A DNA stretch of 64,000 bases from Leishmania infantum JPCM5 (Eukaryota; Euglenozoa; Kinetoplastea; Trypanosomatida; Trypanosomatidae), in the NCBI RefSeq assembly GCF_000002875.2, contig NC_009393.2:252001-316000 (forward strand), given 5' to 3'. Below, piece after piece: positions 26,487-34,830 of this stretch. Within the stretch, counting starts at the first letter, position 1; the number at the start of each line of letters is the position of its first letter. Made by a program: the position numbers and the translations under genes. The notes beneath the pieces were generated by a model that saw only the letters and a list, made by a program, of their open reading frames with translations, had not been told where the DNA came from and did no database searches.

Positions 26487-29400
26487 CTACAGGGTGGAGA
26501 GGTCCATGCGGTTTGCGACGCCGAAAATGGACGATACGGCACCCCACTTGTTCAGCATCCACGTCAAGACCAGTTTCTGGGTCTCCTCGGTGTTGCGGAA
26601 GAGCGGAATGCCACGACGCAGGTTGCGGTCGTGCTCGCCGTACTCGTCCGTGTAGTTGGAGGGGTAGTGGTAGACACGCCCAGATGTCAGCTCCAGCACG
26701 TAGAAGTTGGCGGTACGGACAACGAGGAAGATTCCAACAGCGCCACCGCAGGTGCGCGTGTGCGTGTACAGCTCCGGTGGCGAGCTTGGCGGCTGCATGC
26801 ACATCAACTTCCCGCATCGACAGCACACGACTGGCTTTGCCGGCTCTTGGTGGCATATGGTGCACATCTTGTGCTCTGCAAAGCGTGTGAGAACGGTGGT
26901 ATACACGGAGGGCAGGTGCAGCAGCTTCTCCGCGATCCGCGCGACCCACTCCTCTGGTGTGGTGTAGGGCACGACTGACTTCGCGATTTCCGTACTATGT
27001 CTGGAGCAGGAGAGGGTGGCTGTTGTGGTGGCCGCCTGCATGCAGGCCAAGATATCTTGGCCAACTACCTGCAGCTCCGCCTCCGTGCTTTTGTGCGGCA
27101 CTGGCAACAGGTACTGCAGCATGCGCACAATCGAGGTGCAGCGGGATACCGGAGTCCTCACACTGGCCACGCTCAGCACCGCAAAGGTGACGGCGCCCGC
27201 CACGGTGAAAGTGCTGCTGCGGAGGACGACGCCATGATGGGCATCTTCGACGACAAGGGCCTTGAGCAGTGTCAGCACACCCACGGTTTGCCAGAGCGCC
27301 GCCGTCACGCCCGTAAACTCCTCCTCCAGCGACGCGGCGGCGGCGGCGGCATATGCCCCTTCGCCGTTGTCGTCCTTGTTGCTGGCACACGCAACGGCAA
27401 GGAGCCGTGCTACAAAGTTCGCCGGCATAGAGGGCAGCACCTGTGTCAGCACGTGGGCACTGATCAATCTGTTCGCGTTGCGGGGCTGCAGCAGCGCATC
27501 CATGACCAGCAAGCTCTCGTTGTCCTGCATGTTTCGTGCGTAGTTGGAACGCAGGTCGGCTTGCTGCCGCTCCAGTTCAGCGGGCATGATGCTCACTAGC
27601 ACCGACAGAAGCCCGATGAGGTCACGATGAGTGAGTTCTTGGCCGGCCTTGATGGCCTCCAGCTGCAGGTGGCAGGCGTAAGAGAAGGCGCGGATGGCCT
27701 CGGACAGCTGCCAGGCAGCCTCGTTCTTCTGCTGCAGCTCGTCCTCGGCGGACACAATCGCGGGGACATCTTCGGACGGGCTGAAGCCGACGGCGGCGTT
27801 TGCCAAGGTTGTGTGGAACTCCGCCGCGACGTCAACGGCGCGCTGGTTGCTGGCCGATACGGTGCCGTTCTGAAGTTCCTCGAAGAGAGACGCAAAGGGG
27901 GTCGCAGCCGACGAGAGCACTCGCGTTGTCCGGGAGGTGGGGGTCGTCGAGTCGCCGTTGCCGCCGCCGGAGAGCACCGGCATCGGGCACAGCGCCGTAA
28001 TGATGGTTGTGCAGACCGGGCAGTTGAACTCCGTGGGGCCGAGGTAGAACTGACTCCGGAAGTTCCACCGCTGCCACAGCACTGACAGCCGGACAAACAC
28101 TTTCTCCACGCACGACTTGTGTGCGGCGTGGCCGCACATGCTCAGGTGGCTGTGCACATGACGGCCGTCCGGCAGCGAAAGCGCGCCCAGCTGAGGCAGC
28201 ACGCCGGAGGTGCCGGTGTGGCAGAGCAGAAAGAGTGGCTCCTCCGTCGAGGAGCGACACACGCAGCAGTCCAACGTCGTCAGCTCCAGCAGCAGCTTCG
28301 CAAGAAGTGAGCCAATCACCCCGCCCGTCGGGGACTTCTCCGACGCCGATGCCGCGGGGCCAGAGGCCTCTTCGCTAGCGCGTTGGCCTTCTTGCTGCTG
28401 CGCCGCGGTGGCGGCCGCCTTCATCTTCTCCGATGCCTTCAGCGCGCGACTGCGCATGCGCTGCATCAACATGGCCTGCCGCTCCTGAATGACCTTCTTC
28501 CGGCTCTGCGCCGCTTCATCCTTCGTCTTCTGCTCATCCAGCAAGTCGGCTGTGTTAAAGGTGGCCAGCCCAGTCTGCACGAGTACCGCCTCCACCATCT
28601 CCAGGCACCCGTAAGGATCGGCGTCCTTGTTCGAGAGCAGATAGCCACGCAGACGGTGCAGCATGTCAGCAGAGGAGGAAGTGGTGGTGACGGTGGGCGT
28701 GCCGTTTGACGTGTGTGTGTGGAGTTGAACAGGGGTCTGCAGCTTCTGGAGCAAGGTTTGGCACGGCACCAGCTCCGGCAATGGCAGCCACTGCACACAC
28801 GAGGCGTGAGTGAAGGAGGGCTCGTTGATGGCGAATCGACGCAGGTACAGCTCGAGGAGGTCCCAGGAGATGACGCCCTTCTCCGTAGCGGATGCCATCT
28901 CGCCGTTGTAGCCTTCGATAGCCCGCATGGCCCGCGTGATGGAGACGCAGTCTTGCATGCACAGGTACAGGGTTGTGGTGGCGTGCAGCAACGCCTCGCG
29001 CGTGATCACGTTGGCGTCTTCCCTGCCGTCACCGTGGGGGTCATCTTCGCTCCCGCTCTCGGTGCTTTCCCTTCCATCATCGGCACCCTCGTGCATAGCG
29101 TTGTCGTGCCGACAGAGCGGCGACTCCTGTGCCGAGGCAGCCGTACCCTCCTTGTCCGCCAATGCAGCCTTCACATCCGAGGCGGCAGCGACACCAGCGG
29201 GCACGTGGCAGCTGGCGTACACGTGCAGCACGTAGAGCGCCGGCAACAGGACGGCATCCGTGTGCAGCAACGCCCGGGTGGTGGGTACCAGCTCTGCGTA
29301 CATGCTCGTGTCGGACAGCTGTGTGGGTGGCAGAGAGATGCGTTTCTGCTGCTGCCCGCCACCGCCCGTGGCATCGTCGCCCTTGTTGCCATCAGCGAGC

Positions 29401-32400
29401 GCATGCGACTCTGCCTCTTGCGGCTTCGCCGCATCCGCTGCGCTGGCGAGGCCTCGATACGTCTTGTAAAACTCCTCGAGATGACTATCAACGACCCCGA
29501 TGTGGTACAGGCTCACGTGTGCGCGCCACACATCCACGCCCTTCAGTCGAAACTGCTTCCCTTGCGCCGAGTCCTCGGCGACCGCCAGCTTCCGGATCGC
29601 GTCGTCGATCAGCCTCGAGAACTTGATCACGTTGCCGCTGGCGTCCTTCTCGTCCTCGTCGGCGTCGCCGTAGTCCCCGCCACGGGCGGTTCCGTTGACG
29701 TTGGCGACGATGGTGGAGTGGGAGGCCTTGCCGTGCGCGAGAAGGCCCCCGACGATGCGGTCAATGACGGGCGAGGACATGGGGGCCTGGAATGCCGCCT
29801 TGGACACGTCCGTCACGATCGTGAGAATGAGGCGCAAAAAGTGCCTGTAGCCGTTCAGGCAGCGCCTGAAGAACGGCCGCCGCGCTGCCAGCATCGTTGG
29901 GAGGACGCCCAAGGGCTTCTCAGGGAGCTTCTCCGCTGGCTGCTGCCCGTGCGATGTGCTGGCACGTCGCCGCGGCGCCTGGCTCGCATGCTCTGTGTCC
30001 GCGTCGCGCAGGCGTCGCTTCGCGTAAGAGAAGCGCTGGAGGATCTGCAGCGCCATGTCGGCCGGTGCCAGCTCCATCGTGAGCACCTGCATCATCAGGA
30101 TGTCGAATTCTGCCGACACCCCGCGCGAGAATGTCAGGTACATTGTGACGGCAGAGGAAACATCGTAATCGCCACGGCGCCACAAGCCGTCGAAGACCTG
30201 GCCGGTCAGCACATGCGGCATGACCAACGAATCGAGGAGTTGCTGAGAAAAGGTGAGGCGATCCTGCTCGTTGCGCGTCACCTCCGCTCGCAACTGAAAG
30301 AAGGCGTCCAGCAGAGACCGCAGAGGGCGGCGCGCGTGTGCTGGGGTAACCGGGAGGCCCGACGTCTCTCCTGTTGGCGCGGTGCTGTTCGTGCTCGTCC
30401 TTGAAAGGCCAGATACGCGAGTCGTGGCGAGTACCTCCGCCGGGGCGGCCGAGGGCGATGACGCCGCGCTTTGCAGCCGAGATGTGGCGCGTTGGCTTTC
30501 GATGACCCACGCCGTGAGGACAGCCCCGAAAAGGCGAGGGAGGTGGTTGGAAAGGGTAGTGGCGTGCGCGTGCGGCTCCAGCAGCGTGTACTCCACAATG
30601 TCCACCGAGCACGTCGACGGCGCCTGGAGCCTTGCACCTGCCCTCACGTCTGCGTCGCGCGCCTCCTCGTTTTGTGAAGTGCCACGATGGATCGCTGCTT
30701 GTTGGCTTTTCGGCAGACCCGTGGAGATCTTTCGCTCCAGCACGATGGAGCGACACCGCCGGCAAAAGCCGTCGCGCTGCTTTTCGAAGACGACATCCAT
30801 GGTCCGGCTAATCTCATAGAGAGCTTGTATTGTGTACCCCATCGCCGTCGCCAACGCCGGGGCCGCCAGGATGCTTGTCTTGGCGTTCGCTGCCGTTCCT
30901 GCCTGCTCCGTCAGTGGTTGCTTTCCCAGTACGCGTGACTGCGCCGCCGCCATGGGGCCGTGCTCCAGCAGCAAGAGGGCTTCGTCCTGCCCATTCGCCA
31001 CCCTGCACGCCGACAGCATCTCCAGCAGCGGGCCTTTCTGCCGCAGGCGATCCGGTGGTGTATCGAAGGCGGTGGCACCGCGCCACGTGTTCCAGAGCTC
31101 CGTCGTGATCCCCAGCGCCTCCGCGATGGCGTCGTGGGACAGGGCAGGCATCGACGCCGATGAATCCGTTGCTGCTGTCGCAGGCAGTCTCAGGAGACAC
31201 GACAGAACCACCCGCATGGCATGCAACCACAACCACATGTGCCGCGAGATGCAGCGACCAATGAAGTCCGGCGTGGGGTAGTGTTGCGAGTCGGTTGGTG
31301 CATCGGGGTCCTTGCAGATGTAGCCGCTGATAGCCAGGCTGCCGGCGACCTGCGCAAAGGCGCGCCACGCAAGTCGGTTCAGCACAAGTGTGTAGCAGGC
31401 TGCAGGGGACCCGCTCAGACACGACTGCAACGCGGTCACGCTGGCCAGCGAGACGGGCGTAGCTTGGTGGGCAACAAACAGGAGCCCGTCGCGCGAGAGC
31501 GCCGCCGTTTCCGTCACCGGGTTCGCAGAGGCGCCACTGACGGTGTCACGCGCGAGCCATAACGCGTAGAGCAACGCGCTCAGCTCTCTGTGCAGCACTG
31601 TGTTCGTTGCCGCCTTGTAAGGCAGGTGTGAAGGTGTCATCAAGTGGCGGATCACGTCGGGGTTTGTTAGCACCTGCACCTGGTACTGCGACAAGCATTC
31701 GTTCTTGTCCTCAGCACGCTCCTGTGCGTTGATGTACTCGGCATATGTCGCCATCAGCCCGCCGACCGGGAGGCGAAACTTGGCGTCGCTCAAGCAGTGG
31801 CCGACGCACCGAAGGAGGTTATTGAGCCACGGCGCGGATCTGCTGGTGGCATTCAGAGGCTGTTCGTGGGCCGTCACGGGCCGCGATGCTTCGTGAAGGA
31901 ACACCATGTGCACGCAGGTGAAGTTTGGCGGTAACGCGTCGAGGACGGGGTCCGCCATCGAGGCGGCCGTGCCGGTCTCCCTGACGATTTTTTCTTCCTC
32001 GTTGTCGCGCACGGCGGTGGCAACTGCGCCTGGACCGCCGCACACCGCCATTCGCACCGGCTCTGCCCAGAGCTGCGCCACGAGACGTTTGGCGATGTCG
32101 CTGGCCTGCATGAGCTCCCACAGCTGCCGCGTCACTTCCGACATCCACTCCTCTAACCAGTCGAACTTGTCCGAGATGCGAGCCACATCGTTCAGCAGCG
32201 CGGCCTCCGCGTCGCTAAAGCGTGCCGTTGCTGCACTTCCGGCTGTGCTAGTGCCGCTGCCACTAGCAGTGCTGTTCCCGGCGCCGCTCGTCGCCCTTCG
32301 CTGCTTTCCCGCTCGCGACTGCGCCCGCTTCTGCAACACCTGCAGACGCGTGTGCTGCAGAAGCGTAACAGCAGTGAACTGAATAATGCCTCGCAGCACC

Positions 32401-33173
32401 GGCACCGCCCACACCCGATCCTCTTCCGCCATGGTGTCGAGGGGGTCGGACGCACTGTTCCCGTCACCCGCCGCTGCTGCAGCTGCAGCAGCGGCACGAT
32501 GACGGCTGCAGAAGGACTCCAGCTTCCACGCGGTCGGATCGCCGCAGTCGCACATGCCACCGCCTGAGCTCTGCGTGATACGGTAGCGATGATTGACGCA
32601 CGGAGAGTGGCGGAAGCAGTCCATGCACATGACGCATGTGGAGTCGGCGCCACAGTCGAGGCAGCGTACCACCATTTCTTGCTCTCCACAGAAGCGTCCA
32701 CACACCGGCGAGGCTGCTCCGTCGCTGTTTGACGCTGTGAGGACAGTCAGCAGACGCTTGCCATCGCCGCAGTCCGAGGCTAAGGTGCCCAGCCACGCCT
32801 GCACAGGACTGTGCACTCGCGCACTGCATAGCCGTGCAACGAACGGAAGCGACTGGAGCTGCTCGATGCCGGCTTCAATAATCGTTTGCAGTTTCTCTGG
32901 ATGGCGACGCAGCACGCTGGTATAGGAGGAGTGTGCCACATGCCGCAGAATGGACGCGGTGCTAGCGCCTACGATGTCTTCAATGACGTCCGTGTCCAGT
33001 GCGCTTTCTTTGCGAATGTGCTCCGCGAGCAGTTCGTCTGTCAAGTACTCGTCGACGATCGTGACCAGCTCCGACTTCTCACACCCGCTTGGTACGTCGA
33101 TTCCGCGCTGCCGCGCGTACTCAAGGAGCTGCTTGATGCTCCACGTCGACGGGATGTCGGGGTTGTAGCCCAT
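26487..33173 (-). CDS. UBR1-type N-recognin E3 ubiquitin ligase
   Basis: The product has 2228 residues from the Met at 33173 (MGYNPDIPS); the frame upstream to 33314 is Pro/His-rich 5' UTR. Domains in order: a SAP-like helix-turn-helix (about residues 10-44, WSIKQLLEYARQRGIDVP); a UBR box (about 158-225) with Cys/His residues in CGRFCGEQEMVVRCLDCG, CVMCMDCFRHSPC and CDCGDPTAW; a long helical middle; a RING-type domain (about 1635-1740: CCVC, CGHAAHKSC, FNCPVC); and a C-terminal cap with VYHYPSNYTDEYGEHDRNLRRG, which is the conserved UBR1 autoinhibitory end. Such ligases recognise destabilising N-terminal residues and mark proteins for the proteasome. The family is clear; UBR1 versus UBR2/3 cannot be separated. 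Confidence 0.9.
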   Translation of the reverse strand: MGYNPDIPSTWSIKQLLEYARQRGIDVPSGCEKSELVTIVDEYLTDELLAEHIRKESALDTDVIEDIVGASTASILRHVAHSSYTSVLRRHPEKLQTIIEAGIEQLQSLPFVARLCSARVHSPVQAWLGTLASDCGDGKRLLTVLTASNSDGAASPVCGRFCGEQEMVVRCLDCGADSTCVMCMDCFRHSPCVNHRYRITQSSGGGMCDCGDPTAWKLESFCSRHRAAAAAAAAAGDGNSASDPLDTMAEEDRVWAVPVLRGIIQFTAVTLLQHTRLQVLQKRAQSRAGKQRRATSGAGNSTASGSGTSTAGSAATARFSDAEAALLNDVARISDKFDWLEEWMSEVTRQLWELMQASDIAKRLVAQLWAEPVRMAVCGGPGAVATAVRDNEEEKIVRETGTAASMADPVLDALPPNFTCVHMVFLHEASRPVTAHEQPLNATSRSAPWLNNLLRCVGHCLSDAKFRLPVGGLMATYAEYINAQERAEDKNECLSQYQVQVLTNPDVIRHLMTPSHLPYKAATNTVLHRELSALLYALWLARDTVSGASANPVTETAALSRDGLLFVAHQATPVSLASVTALQSCLSGSPAACYTLVLNRLAWRAFAQVAGSLAISGYICKDPDAPTDSQHYPTPDFIGRCISRHMWLWLHAMRVVLSCLLRLPATAATDSSASMPALSHDAIAEALGITTELWNTWRGATAFDTPPDRLRQKGPLLEMLSACRVANGQDEALLLLEHGPMAAAQSRVLGKQPLTEQAGTAANAKTSILAAPALATAMGYTIQALYEISRTMDVVFEKQRDGFCRRCRSIVLERKISTGLPKSQQAAIHRGTSQNEEARDADVRAGARLQAPSTCSVDIVEYTLLEPHAHATTLSNHLPRLFGAVLTAWVIESQRATSRLQSAASSPSAAPAEVLATTRVSGLSRTSTNSTAPTGETSGLPVTPAHARRPLRSLLDAFFQLRAEVTRNEQDRLTFSQQLLDSLVMPHVLTGQVFDGLWRRGDYDVSSAVTMYLTFSRGVSAEFDILMMQVLTMELAPADMALQILQRFSYAKRRLRDADTEHASQAPRRRASTSHGQQPAEKLPEKPLGVLPTMLAARRPFFRRCLNGYRHFLRLILTIVTDVSKAAFQAPMSSPVIDRIVGGLLAHGKASHSTIVANVNGTARGGDYGDADEDEKDASGNVIKFSRLIDDAIRKLAVAEDSAQGKQFRLKGVDVWRAHVSLYHIGVVDSHLEEFYKTYRGLASAADAAKPQEAESHALADGNKGDDATGGGGQQQKRISLPPTQLSDTSMYAELVPTTRALLHTDAVLLPALYVLHVYASCHVPAGVAAASDVKAALADKEGTAASAQESPLCRHDNAMHEGADDGRESTESGSEDDPHGDGREDANVITREALLHATTTLYLCMQDCVSITRAMRAIEGYNGEMASATEKGVISWDLLELYLRRFAINEPSFTHASCVQWLPLPELVPCQTLLQKLQTPVQLHTHTSNGTPTVTTTSSSADMLHRLRGYLLSNKDADPYGCLEMVEAVLVQTGLATFNTADLLDEQKTKDEAAQSRKKVIQERQAMLMQRMRSRALKASEKMKAAATAAQQQEGQRASEEASGPAASASEKSPTGGVIGSLLAKLLLELTTLDCCVCRSSTEEPLFLLCHTGTSGVLPQLGALSLPDGRHVHSHLSMCGHAAHKSCVEKVFVRLSVLWQRWNFRSQFYLGPTEFNCPVCTTIITALCPMPVLSGGGNGDSTTPTSRTTRVLSSAATPFASLFEELQNGTVSASNQRAVDVAAEFHTTLANAAVGFSPSEDVPAIVSAEDELQQKNEAAWQLSEAIRAFSYACHLQLEAIKAGQELTHRDLIGLLSVLVSIMPAELERQQADLRSNYARNMQDNESLLVMDALLQPRNANRLISAHVLTQVLPSMPANFVARLLAVACASNKDDNGEGAYAAAAAASLEEEFTGVTAALWQTVGVLTLLKALVVEDAHHGVVLRSSTFTVAGAVTFAVLSVASVRTPVSRCTSIVRMLQYLLPVPHKSTEAELQVVGQDILACMQAATTTATLSCSRHSTEIAKSVVPYTTPEEWVARIAEKLLHLPSVYTTVLTRFAEHKMCTICHQEPAKPVVCCRCGKLMCMQPPSSPPELYTHTRTCGGAVGIFLVVRTANFYVLELTSGRVYHYPSNYTDEYGEHDRNLRRGIPLFRNTEETQKLVLTWMLNKWGAVSSIFGVANRMDLSTL

Positions 33174-34830
33174 GACGTGACACCGAAGAAATGACGTTTT
33201 GGTGGCGGTGTTGGGTAGGGTCTTGGCGAGGGGAGATGGGGGAGGAGGTTGCCGCAAGTTTGGCGGTGTGTGTGTGTGTGTGGGAGGGAGGAGGGGGCAA
33301 TCAGGCAGCCACACAACAGAAAGGCATCAACGAGGGAAAAGAAATAAAGACCGCAGAGGCTGTCGCTGCGGCTGCGGCTGCCCACTCCGTCTCTACCCGC
33401 CGCGAATGAGGGACGACAAACGTGTCGGACGGGCGTGAGGGGGCGCGGGGGTGAGGGCGGAAGGGCTTCACGAGAGAACAGGCAGAGGGGTGGCGGTGGC
33501 CGCGGCTTCTGGCGTAAAAGGCCGCAGTTGGACAGCAACACACATACACACCCAGGAGGTGTGGTGTGTTGTGGGGGTGTGATGGGAGCGAGAGAGAGTG
33601 TGAGACGGACCTCTTGGCCGATACGCATCAGACAAGAACGCACCCGCAACCCTCTCTCTCTGTCTGTCTGTCTCTGCTCTGTATGTGCGTGTTGGTATAT
33701 CGCTGGTGTACCGGTGCAGGTGGGCGTTCCTATGAAGCCTACTGCCCTCCGATATGATGGTGTGTGTACGTGTGTGCGGCTGTGTCTCTCCAACTGGAGC
33801 ACACGTTTACCTTTCGTAGTTCTTATGCAGCGTGCGTGTCTGCCTGCGCTTGATGCTGTGTGGCTTGTGGCTGTGATGATGTTGTTGTTGGGGGGAGGAG
33901 GTACCCACTGGAGCACGCATCGGCACACACAGACGCATGTACAGAGACAAAACAGGGAGACATGGAGAGAGGGAAGGAGGAAGGGATAGGGATAAGAACA
34001 GTACACCCCTTCCGGTGTGTGGGCCCGGGGACACGATATGTCCGTGCGTAGATGCGTGCCGTGTCACCGAAGCTCTGCATACGGCGCCAAGAGCGACGTC
34101 GTTCCGCGCCCTCCCCTTCCCCTTGCCTTTTCCTCCTCACGTCCACCCACACCTGCACACACCCACTCGCATGCATGCACAAGGTGAATGGGAGGGAGGG
34201 AAGGAAGGGCGAGGTGTGAGAGGGGCAGCAGTGCTGCCGAGAGGCAAATGAGAGGGCCTCATCAGGCATGCAGAGGGACATGGATGGAGAAGGCCAGGAA
34301 AGGGAAGTCCCCCTTCTCCCAGACACGCGTAAACGCATACATGCACAGAGAGAGTGAGAGCGATAGGCTGATGCCGCCATCCCCCCCCCCCACCCCCGCA
34401 TCTGCCAACACATCCATCACACTGGCCGAACACACGCATACAGGCCGCGAAGGAGAGGTCAACGCCGTCTGGATAACGAGGCGTCGCTTTCCTCCGCTTC
34501 CTCTCGCTCACGTTCGTGATGCAGCCGGAACAAGCAAGAAAGGGGGCGAAGAGGACGATGGGATGGTAATGAGCGGCAACGCGCCACCAAAGACGCAGCA
34601 GCTCCACACGCTTACGAACGTACTGACCGCAGGGAGAGGGAGTGAGAGGGCAGCAGAGCACCAACGCATACAGCTACCGCGGGCAAAACAGGAGGGAGAC
34701 GGGTTGGCGAGTGAGGAGAGCAGACAGACACACGCACGTGCGCACATCAACAAGGACATTGTTCCTGATCCCTCTTGCTCCCCCCTCCTCCCTTTGCTTT
34801 TCCCTTCCCCGGGGTTGTATGTTGTAAAGC
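33174..34830. other. Intergenic region
   Basis: No gene is supported in 1.66 kb. It has a GT repeat (33264-33282), purine-rich plus-strand tracts just upstream of the UBR gene (about 33229-33250 and 33283-33298; pyrimidine tracts on the coding strand), and C-runs near 34381-34397. The minus-strand frames here translate CA/CT repeats. Confidence 0.6.

Noticed and set aside
28713..30404. Plus-strand frame of 563 codons
   Set aside because: It is antisense to the UBR ligase and has no recognisable domain; high GC favours long shadow frames.
33041..34006. Minus-strand frame of 321 codons
   Set aside because: It starts in CT/CA-rich flank and overlaps the start of the UBR ligase in another phase; the translation is repeat-derived.
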